Assembly (NCBI RefSeq): GCF_008728965.1
Contig: NZ_VSMC01000015.1
Coordinates: 1 to 64,000 of the forward strand
Direction: 5' to 3'
DNA: 64,000 nt
Origin: Heminiphilus faecis
GTDB taxonomy: Bacteria > Bacteroidota > Bacteroidia > Bacteroidales > Muribaculaceae
The position numbers were made by a program, and so were the translations under genes. Positions 19,041 through 25,746 of the stretch are shown here, piece by piece (within the stretch, counting starts at the first letter, position 1; every line of letters starts with the position of its first letter). The notes under the pieces are model-generated. The model had not been told where the DNA came from, searched no databases, and saw only the letters and a list, made by a program, of their open reading frames with translations.

Positions 19041-19075
19041 GAGGGGTTCTGATATTTCGGAGTCCCTCTTTTTTT
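19041..19075 (+). terminator. Rho-independent terminator of the galK-galE operon
   Basis: GAGGGGTTC (19041-19049) pairs, with two G-T pairs, to GAGTCCCTC (19060-19068), followed by seven T. It marks the end of the galactose region and the probable left side of the island. Confidence 0.8.
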
Positions 19076-19106
19076 AAGACTTTACTATTATAACCATATT
19101 TTCAAC

Positions 19107-20381
19107 ATGAATAGAATTCTCATTGTAGATGCCTCCGAATCCGACCGTCGGCTTATGTCGGGCTTGCTTGTCAAGTCCGGCTATGAGCCGATTGCCGTTG
19201 GGACGATGGAGGCTGCAAAAGACGAGGTGGCGAAACTGCCACCCGGAGCAGTGATTGTCGCGGACGCTTCACTCCGTGACAGCTCTGCAAAAGAGTTAAT
19301 CAACTGGCAGAAGGCCGAAGGATTCACGTTCCCGGTCATCGCCATAGTGAACAACCTGAACGGTCCCGACCTTCTTGAAGTGATGAAAGGCGGCGGAGCG
19401 GTAGATGTGGTGCAACGGGCCGGCATTGACAAGCAGCTCGTTGAAACGGTAGGCAAATACGCCAAGCCGGAGAATATCGTAATCCAGCTTGACAACGCCC
19501 TGATTCCTCGGAGAAGCAACAGCTTCCGTGAAATAGGAAAGGCTATCGGACGAGTCGCCACCACGAACGCCAACTGTATCATTTTCGGAGAAAGCGGTAT
19601 GGGAAAGGAACAGATTGCACGACAGATCTATCTCCAAAGTTCGCGGACACAGAAGCCTTTGAAGGTTCTTGAAGCCGGAGGCGCGCCGCTTGTCGGCAAG
19701 CATGACCCGGAGTCAGACCGCAGCGAAATCTATAACCGCATCGAGGGTTACTTTCAGGAAGTGAAAGGCGGTACACTGATTATCAAGAATATCCAGTTGT
19801 TGACATTCGAGACGCAATCAGTATTACTGCACATTCTTGAACAGGAACACCCCGATGTGAGAATAATCAGCACTGCAAACGGAAATCTGTTGAAGATGGT
19901 AGCGGACGGTAGCTTTCGCGACAATCTTTTCTATATGCTCCGGCAGAGGAGCATTACTGTACCATCTCTACGAGAATCAACGGAGGATATAGCTGATATT
20001 GCGGACTATCTTCTTCAGAGATATGCTCAGAAGAAGCAGCGACCGAAACAGCATCTTGACGCATCTGCGATAAAGGTATTGAAGCTGCATCCGTGGCCCG
20101 GCAACGTCCGAGAACTGAAAGACACTGTTCTTTTCGCCGCCTTCCATGCAAAAGAGGTTGCCATTACCGCTGAGGACATCAGATTTGACGATGCAACCCC
20201 CGAAACAGCGGAGGATTTGACCCATCGCAATCCCAAGTACGAGCGGGACAATATCATCCGGGCATTCAAAAGGGCCGGTACATGGCGAGGCGCGTCAAAG
20301 CTACTTGGTATATCCGAAAGAGCCTTGTTTGAGCAACGTAAGAAGCACGGAATCAATGCTGATGGAAAAATCGAGTCTTGA
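19107..20381 (+). CDS. NtrC/RteB-like response regulator with degenerate ATPase
   Basis: 424 residues: N-terminal receiver-like domain (about 1-120, MNRILIVDASESDRR with possible phospho-Asp in VADASLRD), central AAA+ domain (about 135-345) and C-terminal Fis-type helix-turn-helix (KLLGISERALFEQRKK). The Walker A loop GESGMGKE is intact from Gly161. The Walker B segment, normally ending in Asp-Glu, is GGTLIIKNIQ, with Lys227-Asn228 in those places, and the GAFTGA loop that contacts sigma-54 is missing (EIYNRIEGYFQEVKGG instead). It therefore probably cannot work as a normal sigma-54 activator. RteB of CTnDOT-type elements has the same domain layout, and this gene begins a likely mobile island. 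The assignment to the island is inferred. Confidence 0.8.
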   Translation: MNRILIVDASESDRRLMSGLLVKSGYEPIAVGTMEAAKDEVAKLPPGAVIVADASLRDSSAKELINWQKAEGFTFPVIAIVNNLNGPDLLEVMKGGGAVDVVQRAGIDKQLVETVGKYAKPENIVIQLDNALIPRRSNSFREIGKAIGRVATTNANCIIFGESGMGKEQIARQIYLQSSRTQKPLKVLEAGGAPLVGKHDPESDRSEIYNRIEGYFQEVKGGTLIIKNIQLLTFETQSVLLHILEQEHPDVRIISTANGNLLKMVADGSFRDNLFYMLRQRSITVPSLRESTEDIADIADYLLQRYAQKKQRPKQHLDASAIKVLKLHPWPGNVRELKDTVLFAAFHAKEVAITAEDIRFDDATPETAEDLTHRNPKYERDNIIRAFKRAGTWRGASKLLGISERALFEQRKKHGINADGKIES

Positions 20382-20408
20382 CAACCTCAGGAAAATTTCG
20401 TAACTTTG
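20378..20408 (+). promoter_or_regulatory. Promoter of the putative structured RNA
   Basis: TTG at 20378-20380, exactly 20 nt, then TAACTTTG at 20401-20408: a full match to the Bacteroidota sigma-A promoter. The TTG overlaps the regulator stop codon. Expected start of transcription is about 20415. Confidence 0.75.
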
Positions 20409-20414
20409 CAACGC

Positions 20415-20631
20415 AAATAGCAAATAAATAGCGATTGAAGCGTCAATCGTCTTAACCATATTCATATCATAACACCGCATTTTGTTTTGACGAAAATCTG
20501 GTAAATTTTTGAATACAAGAGCAAATGCGTGAAAGTTATGCTATGCGCAAGCATAGCGTGCTGTCACGTTTTCTTGTATGGGTTTTACCAGAACCTTCGT
20601 TAATAAGCGTGATTAGCACGCTATTTTTTTT
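20415..20631 (+). ncRNA. Putative structured non-coding RNA of the island
   Basis: No open frame of note, but strong nested pairing. A 5' hairpin is formed by CGATTGA and TCAATCG (20432-20449). A long stem follows: TCTGGTAAA (20497-20505) with TTTACCAGA (20584-20592), ATACAAGA (20513-20520) with TCTTGTAT (20572-20579), CGTGA (20528-20532) with TCACG (20564-20568), and GCTATGC (20540-20546) with GCATAGC (20551-20557) closed by a GCAA tetraloop. A terminator, AGCGTG (20606-20611) with CACGCT (20617-20622) plus eight T, ends it. With the perfect promoter at 20378 this predicts an RNA of about 215 nt. Function unknown; the RteR small RNA of CTnDOT is one precedent for a regulatory RNA in such an element, but no sequence match is claimed. 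Confidence 0.7.
20606..20631 (+). terminator. Terminator of the structured RNA
   Basis: 6-bp stem AGCGTG/CACGCT with a 5-nt loop, followed by A and eight T. Confidence 0.7.
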
Positions 20632-20866
20632 ACCCTTATCTGAACCTGATACCATAATATAAAGTCGGCATAAATCGGCAAGCTGTCAGAATTGTTCTTC
20701 TGCCATAAAGATTTAACTTTCAAAATATTTTGCCGATATAAAATTCAGCAACACAGCATATTGTCGATATTAACCATCGTTAAACAACCCTTTTCATAAT
20801 CCCTTCGGTTATAATTGCAAACGAGGCGCAATCCTCGATAAGTCTAACGTAAAAACATATAACCGC
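20632..20866. other. AT-rich gap without a gene
   Basis: No gene seen. A small hairpin, CGAGG with CCTCG, lies at about 20821-20839, just before the next gene. No convincing -7/-33 pair was found, so the downstream genes may use an unrecognised promoter here. Confidence 0.5.
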
Positions 20867-21115
20867 ATGGAGATTACAACTCCCCCAAACGCATCAGGCT
20901 TCAGCAGGAAGCCCAAATCAAAGAGCGGCAAATCAGACCGCAGCCGCAAGACCCGCAACCGCAGACCCGGCAACAATCCTATGGATGAACTGCCCGCGGA
21001 TGCCAACGCGTGGCTGTTCGGATCAATGTTCCTCATGGCAGCCGCCAGACTTCTCGCACCTTTCTTTTCATACAGACAGGCGAAAACCACGGCAACGTCC
21101 GCCACACCCGAATAA
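20867..21115 (+). CDS. Small basic membrane-helix protein of unknown function
   Basis: 82 residues. The first 45 are rich in Lys, Arg and Ser (SRKPKSKSGKSDRSRKTRNR), followed by one probable membrane helix (WLFGSMFLMAAARLLAPFF, about 53-71). I do not recognise a family. It is followed 4 bp later by a helix-turn-helix gene, in the high-GC block 20.9-24.9 kb, and is probably the first gene of that operon. The coding call rests on tight spacing and codon use like its neighbours. Confidence 0.6.
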   Translation: MEITTPPNASGFSRKPKSKSGKSDRSRKTRNRRPGNNPMDELPADANAWLFGSMFLMAAARLLAPFFSYRQAKTTATSATPE

Positions 21116-21119
21116 GCGT

Positions 21120-21503
21120 ATGGCGCAGACTACCGACAAGGACGCGGATTTCAAGACTGCCGCGCAAGCCTATGTCTCACTCGTAGAGCAGCGTGCCAGA
21201 AGCCCCTGCCTTTATCCCGCGAGAGACAGACCGCGACTGACCTTCCACGGAGAGCCTGTAATCCTTCTCGACGACATCATAACCGGGCTTGACATCAGCG
21301 AGAAGACAATAAGGCGATACCGCGACGCAGGAAAAATCAAGGTCTATGAGAGCATAGAGGGAAACATCAAGTTCGTCCTTCAATGCGACCTCGACGAGTT
21401 TCTCGAAAAGTGCTTCATTAGTTCGTCCCATCCAGACTACAGGACTGTGAAGTGCAGAACCAACTCCGGCGGAAACGCCAAAACAACCACCACTAAATCA
21501 TAA
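21120..21503 (+). CDS. Helix-turn-helix (excisionase/MerR-type) DNA-binding protein
   Basis: 127 residues. The start at 21120 sits 4 bp after the previous stop; the longer frame overlaps the upstream gene with low-complexity sequence. The DNA-binding part (about 60-105) has the pattern of helix-turn-helix domain 17 proteins: DDIITGLDISEKTIRRYRD, then AGKIKVYESIEGNIKF as the wing. Proteins of this type serve as recombination directionality factors or accessory regulators in Bacteroidota integrative elements. Two more of the same general fold are encoded at 25085 and 25380. Confidence 0.75.
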   Translation: MAQTTDKDADFKTAAQAYVSLVEQRARSPCLYPARDRPRLTFHGEPVILLDDIITGLDISEKTIRRYRDAGKIKVYESIEGNIKFVLQCDLDEFLEKCFISSSHPDYRTVKCRTNSGGNAKTTTTKS

Positions 21504-21509
21504 TTCATT

Positions 21510-23051
21510 ATGGACCAGACTCCCGATCAGCAGGAAGTGCTGATGGCCCGCGACAACACAAGCGGGAAAGTCGGGGCGGTCGTAGGGCAGAATCCCGACG
21601 GCACCCCCAAGATGGCGGACGTAAAGTCAACGCCTCTCAGTGAACTCATCAAGTTCAACAAAGGGCAGAACCCCCTCGAAGCGTTCATGTCGAATTTTCT
21701 CCGGCAGGCCAAGAACCCTACGATGTTCAGCTTTTTCAGACTGCCAGCCGACAGGTATGAAATGGTCGCGCCCGCAATGGCGGACATAATTCAGGAAGCG
21801 GAGAAAAATGCAGAGATGCTCAGACCCTACGCGGTGGAAACGGACGTCCCCGCCCAGACGGTAAAACCTGAGCAACAATCAGTTCCGGAGCCTCCGGCTC
21901 AGCAGGAACAACAGGCAGTCGAGACACCCCAGCCGCCACAACAGGCACAGACCCCGGAGCCTGAACAATCAGCGCAGGCACAACAGTCCCAACAGCCTGA
22001 ACAGACACTCGCGGCACCTGTCAGGAATGCCCCCATAAACGCGGACAGCATCGACTGGGACAAGATACAGAAGCAATGGGGCATCACACGCGAAGATCTT
22101 GAAAAATCAGGGGCACTCGACCAGATGGTCTATAACCACAAATCGCCGCAGCTTTTCACTGTGACGCCACAATTCGGCGACGAGAAGTTCTCGATTCAGG
22201 CAAAACTCTCTTTCCGCACCAACCCCGATGGCTCATATTCACTTGTGCCACATTTCGTCCGCAACGAGCCGCAGCTCGACAAGGAATACAAGGGCTATAC
22301 ATTCACCGGCGAGGACAAGGCTGAGCTGCGCAAGACCGGCAACCTCGGCAGGGCGGTGGAACTTGCCGACCCCAAGACCGGGGAAATCAAGAGATGCCTC
22401 GTGAGCATAGACAGGCTCACCAATGAAATCGAGTCAATGCCGATAGACAACATCTATATCCGGCGCAAAGTGGCGAACATAGAACTCGACATGCAGGCAG
22501 TCGGCATACTGAAGAACGGCGGCACCATACGGGCGCAGAGCGTCGAACTGCCAAACGGCGCGAAATTTGTCGCCGACCTGCAATACAACGTATCCAAACG
22601 TGATGTCGTTTTCGTCAACTCCGATCTCTACCGCCAGTTGCAGGGACAACAGAACAGCCGCCCGCAACAAGACCAGTGGCACAATGCCGACGGCACTGTC
22701 AAACGCCTTGCCCACTGGTGCAAGATAGAACTGAGCGAACAGCAGCAGAATGACTATCTTGCCGGTAAGAAAGTCCTCGTGGGCGAGGCAAAAGACAAAT
22801 TCGGCAACGACTGCACCGTCTATTTCCAGTATGACCCGGAAAAGCGCGCACCTGTAACCACGCGGATATATCCAGACCGCAACAATGTGGTGGGCATCGC
22901 CGAAGAAAGCAGGACACAGATGGCTGTCAACAATGACGGTGCCACAAACGAGGCCACCAAGAACGTGAAAGAGCCTCTCCAGCGCGGACAGACCGCGCCA
23001 AAGGACGAGAACCAGCAAAGGCAGCAGAAGCCCAAAGGTCCCAGACCCTGA
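21510..23051 (+). CDS. DUF4099/DUF3945-type mobile-element protein
   Basis: 513 residues in three parts. The N-terminal part (about 1-105) holds a helical segment NPLEAFMSNFLRQAKNP. A Pro/Gln-rich linker follows (about 110-170, repeats of QQ, PQ and EPEQ). The folded C-terminal part (about 175-470) starts with DWDKIQKQWGITREDLEKSG, typical of DUF4099, and contains YKGYTFTGEDKAELRKTGN, typical of DUF3945. Such proteins are common in Bacteroidota conjugative and integrative elements, often next to a topoisomerase gene as here. Biochemical function is not known to me. It lies 6 bp after the helix-turn-helix gene. GC content is well above that of the flanking PULs. Confidence 0.8.
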   Translation: MDQTPDQQEVLMARDNTSGKVGAVVGQNPDGTPKMADVKSTPLSELIKFNKGQNPLEAFMSNFLRQAKNPTMFSFFRLPADRYEMVAPAMADIIQEAEKNAEMLRPYAVETDVPAQTVKPEQQSVPEPPAQQEQQAVETPQPPQQAQTPEPEQSAQAQQSQQPEQTLAAPVRNAPINADSIDWDKIQKQWGITREDLEKSGALDQMVYNHKSPQLFTVTPQFGDEKFSIQAKLSFRTNPDGSYSLVPHFVRNEPQLDKEYKGYTFTGEDKAELRKTGNLGRAVELADPKTGEIKRCLVSIDRLTNEIESMPIDNIYIRRKVANIELDMQAVGILKNGGTIRAQSVELPNGAKFVADLQYNVSKRDVVFVNSDLYRQLQGQQNSRPQQDQWHNADGTVKRLAHWCKIELSEQQQNDYLAGKKVLVGEAKDKFGNDCTVYFQYDPEKRAPVTTRIYPDRNNVVGIAEESRTQMAVNNDGATNEATKNVKEPLQRGQTAPKDENQQRQQKPKGPRP

Positions 23052-23098
23052 CAGCCTCTCACCATCCGTCCACAATCAACATACACTGTGATTCAACC

Positions 23099-23235
23099 GA
23101 TACGGTAGCCGGGTTATGACTGTAATCCCGACCACTGAATCCACGTCACGTCCGTAAATATCCCGTCCGGCAACCGTATCACCCAGACAAGTTATCCCTA
23201 CGGCACGGGGATAAGGGCAATCCTGTCCCCGTGCC
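23099..23235 (+). promoter_or_regulatory. Structured leader before the topoisomerase-like gene
   Basis: The 217-nt gap 23052-23268 holds no gene but two strong inverted repeats. GATACGGT (23099-23106) and GCCGG (23108-23112) pair with CCGGC (23167-23171) and ACCGTATC (23173-23180). GGCACGGGGA (23202-23211) pairs with TCCCCGTGCC (23226-23235). Neither is followed by a T-run, so a leader or protein-binding role is likelier than termination. Confidence 0.5.
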
Positions 23236-23268
23236 TTCAATAAATTCACCCTAAACCCACATTAAATT

Positions 23269-24888
23269 ATGATCCTTATTATCTGCGAGAGCATTCTCGC
23301 CACCAAGACCGTCGCCATAGCACTTGGCGCAAACAACGAGACAAGCGAGGGCATCCACACCTCAGGTACATTGACAGTTGCCACAGTGCCGCCCCGTTTC
23401 ATCCGCCACACGCCCCTCGGTGAGATGGCTGACGGAAAAAGTCCGTTCATCCCGGAGAAATTCAGGATGTCCGTCACCGACAAGGAACTGGAACGCGAGC
23501 TGAAGCCCCTGTTCCGTGAGGCATCCGAAGTGGTGTTCGCCTCCGACGGCGGAGCCGACGCACAGGCGCGCTTCTTCAACATCTGCCGCCACTTCCGTGT
23601 GGGCTGTCCCCGAAGCCGTATGTGGATGACCCGGCTCAGCTACGGCGCAATCCGCGGGGCATTCCATTTCCGTGAGTCGGGCCGTCACCTCCACCGCCTC
23701 GCCCAGACCGGACTCGTGTCAAAAGGTATGGATATGCTGTTCGGCTACAATATCAACCAGACCTTACTGCACTTCGGGATTCCCGCCTGCAACCTAACCC
23801 GTCAGGAGGCTGTCTCGCTCTTGTATCTCGGAGAACTCTCCGACCATATAGACTATGTGCAACTGCCGGCAAATCCCGCATATTCAATCCTCGTCAACGC
23901 AAACAGCGGCACGGTGTTCGAGTCCGCAGAGTCATGGGACGATGAGGCGGATGCAGGAGCCGCGCTCGAATCCGTACCCACAGGCGAAACAGTACCCGCC
24001 ACACTGACCATAGAGGAGACCGACAGGTTCAACATGCGTTTCCACACGCTCCTGACACTCCAGATGGACGCCTTCAACAATCTCGGCTTCATGCCCGGCA
24101 AGACGCTGAAAGTTGCGCAGAAACTTTATGACAGGGGGCTTATATCGTCACCTCTGACCGACTGCCCGCACCTTCCCGAAAAACTGCGGGGCCACATCAT
24201 GACGGTGTTCCCCGATGCCGGAGGCTACCTGTGGGGAGACAACGGGGCGACAATCGACAGCCACGCCATAATAACCCTGCGCGCCGCCGACGAGGTGCTG
24301 ACCGCGAGCGAGCTGCAACTCTACCGTCTTATCCTCAACCGTATGAGGGCAGTAATGGAGCAGAACCCCGTCCGCAAGTATGCCACACTGGAGTTCACCG
24401 TCGGCGACAACCGTTTCAGCCGCCGCTGGGAGATAACCGGCGACGCCTATGACGTGACCGAGACAGGCTCTTTCCAGACTCAGGTCGAGATTGCCGATGC
24501 AGGGGTGTATCCCTTCGACCGCCCTGTGGAGTCAAGAGCGTTTTCCGATGTCATCTGCAATCTCACGACAGTGGCAGGCTGTGTCGATGAGTTCATGCAC
24601 ACCGGTGTGCCGTACACGAAGGAGACAAACGATTACGGCAGCGCGATGGGCAGTCTTGTTAACAAGGGACTCGCCATGCTTGACGGCGACGGGATATACC
24701 TCACCCCCGAAGGGCAGGCAATCTATGACCAGTTTTTCGGACACGAGATAGCCGAGATGATACTGACATGGCAGTTCGAGGCGAACTACCTCTACGAAGG
24801 CGACCAGACCGGACGCGGTGTAATCGAAGGCTTCTCCGGCGCGCTTCTTGACCTGATCGGCGAACTTGACCCCGGATGCGGGGCATAA
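23269..24888 (+). CDS. Type IA topoisomerase homologue lacking the catalytic tyrosine
   Basis: 539 residues with the layout of a short topoisomerase III: TOPRIM domain from MILIICESILATK (Glu7 kept), then the gate domains. The catalytic residues are degenerate. The TOPRIM DxDxE block, usually DADREGE, reads DGGADAQ from Asp93. The active-site block, usually I-T-Y-P-R-T-D, reads ISSPLTD, so the nucleophilic Tyr is Ser294 and the adjacent Arg is Leu296. The surrounding sequence (KLYDRGLI before, CPHLPE after) aligns well, so the position is secure. The protein is full length with no frameshift, which argues for selection on a non-cleaving role. Exc of CTnDOT is a topoisomerase III-like protein needed for excision, and this may be a counterpart (inference). 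It follows the DUF3945-type gene. Confidence 0.85.
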   Translation: MILIICESILATKTVAIALGANNETSEGIHTSGTLTVATVPPRFIRHTPLGEMADGKSPFIPEKFRMSVTDKELERELKPLFREASEVVFASDGGADAQARFFNICRHFRVGCPRSRMWMTRLSYGAIRGAFHFRESGRHLHRLAQTGLVSKGMDMLFGYNINQTLLHFGIPACNLTRQEAVSLLYLGELSDHIDYVQLPANPAYSILVNANSGTVFESAESWDDEADAGAALESVPTGETVPATLTIEETDRFNMRFHTLLTLQMDAFNNLGFMPGKTLKVAQKLYDRGLISSPLTDCPHLPEKLRGHIMTVFPDAGGYLWGDNGATIDSHAIITLRAADEVLTASELQLYRLILNRMRAVMEQNPVRKYATLEFTVGDNRFSRRWEITGDAYDVTETGSFQTQVEIADAGVYPFDRPVESRAFSDVICNLTTVAGCVDEFMHTGVPYTKETNDYGSAMGSLVNKGLAMLDGDGIYLTPEGQAIYDQFFGHEIAEMILTWQFEANYLYEGDQTGRGVIEGFSGALLDLIGELDPGCGA

Positions 24889-24957
24889 TCCGCTGTCTCC
24901 GGCATTCCTATCCAAAAATAATCGGCACTACATAGCTGAAAATCGGATAGAAATCGC

Positions 24958-24965
24958 TAACTTTG
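24958..24965 (+). promoter_or_regulatory. -7 element TAACTTTG
   Basis: Perfect TAnnTTTG octamer, about 50 nt before the nested inverted repeat and 120 nt before the helix-turn-helix gene at 25085. Only a partial -33 (CTG at 24936) is present. Confidence 0.45.
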
Positions 24966-24995
24966 CCACTGAATCGCAGTCATAATTTATTTTGA

Positions 24996-25078
24996 TTGTG
25001 GATTTAGTGGTGAGGCAGCGGGAGGGATACCCGCTGCCTTTTTTAACATCCTTATCCACCCACCGCTAAATCCCACAA
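24996..25078 (+). terminator. Nested inverted repeat enclosing an intrinsic terminator (possible attenuator)
   Basis: The inner hairpin GGCAGCGGG (25014-25022) with CCCGCTGCC (25030-25038) is followed by six T, a textbook terminator. It is enclosed by a second, nearly perfect inverted repeat: TTGTGGATTTAGTGGTG (24996-25012) against CACCGCTAAATCCCACAA (25061-25078). The right arm ends 6 nt before the ATG of the next gene. Confidence 0.7.
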
Positions 25079-25084
25079 ATAATT

Positions 25085-25390
25085 ATGGAAGTATTACTAA
25101 TTGAGAAGGATACTCTTGACTGTATTCTCGACGAGCATGAGCTTCTATGCAATATGGTCATAATAATGGCTAACCGCCTGCGCCGAAAGGAAACTGCCGA
25201 TATGATGACCTCAGCCGAGGTCTGCGATTTTCTCCATATAGGCAAGACAACCCTGCAATCGCTCAGAAACAACGGAAAGATAGGCTATATCAGAATAGAC
25301 GACGGAAGCGTAAGGTATCCTGTGATAGAAATTATCCGTTATATGGAGTGTAATGGCATTCATTCTAATAGTGCCGCCTATGGGGAATGA
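25085..25390 (+). CDS. Helix-turn-helix protein, possible excisionase
   Basis: 101 residues. An N-terminal helical part (about 1-38, containing ECNMV-type hydrophobics) precedes a DNA-binding domain: MTSAEVCDFLHIGKTTLQSL, then NNGKIGYIRIDDGSVRYP as the wing (about 41-85). This is the helix-turn-helix 17 pattern of excisionase-like proteins. It overlaps the next gene by 11 bases and both precede the recombinase, which faces them. Likely controls direction of recombination or the island's transcription (inference). Confidence 0.78.
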   Translation: MEVLLIEKDTLDCILDEHELLCNMVIIMANRLRRKETADMMTSAEVCDFLHIGKTTLQSLRNNGKIGYIRIDDGSVRYPVIEIIRYMECNGIHSNSAAYGE

Positions 25391-25679
25391 GATTATAACC
25401 AAATCGGATATGCGTATTATCGCAGCCCGTTCGCAATCACAAAAAGCGTTTGAGGCAGTCGGTATAATACGAGACAGCCATCACCCAGTGCTTGGTGGCA
25501 TCTGTTTTCTTGATGACAAGGAAGTTGCAGAACACCTAAAAGTGACAAGGCGGACAGTACAGAACTATCGGGACCGGGGGATTCTGTCATATTATATGAT
25601 ATGTGGCAAATGCCTCTATCCTGAGCATGAAATACAACAGATGCTTGACGAGAATTTCCATCCGGCATATTACGATTAA
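25380..25679 (+). CDS. Second helix-turn-helix protein, possible excisionase
   Basis: 99 residues from the ATG at 25380, which overlaps the end of the upstream gene. A start at 25353 is possible and would add nine residues. The DNA-binding domain is LDDKEVAEHLKVTRRTVQNY, then RDRGILSYYMICGKCLYP as the wing (about 44-85). It resembles the proteins at 21120 and 25085 in pattern but not closely in sequence. It is convergent with the recombinase gene, whose stop lies 68 bp away. Confidence 0.78.
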   Translation: MGNEIITKSDMRIIAARSQSQKAFEAVGIIRDSHHPVLGGICFLDDKEVAEHLKVTRRTVQNYRDRGILSYYMICGKCLYPEHEIQQMLDENFHPAYYD

Positions 25680-25746
25680 GCAGCAAACAAATGATGAGCG
25701 GCAACCGAGAATTTAACTCGATTGCCGCTCTGTCATTTATGTGACA

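Noticed and set aside
20497-20592. Long stem as 6S RNA or a retron RNA
   Set aside because: No central bubble as in 6S RNA was evident and there is no reverse transcriptase gene in the window.
19000-20860. Left attachment site matching the 3' end of tRNA-Lys
   Set aside because: I looked for the tRNA 3' sequence (GACCCCGGAG and neighbours) around the expected left end and saw only a weak resemblance in the terminator at 19041; IntDOT-type cores can be too short to see by eye.
22434-23075. 213-residue frame on the minus strand
   Set aside because: It lies wholly opposite the DUF3945-type gene, in a high-GC region where antisense frames stay open by chance, and has no recognisable motif.
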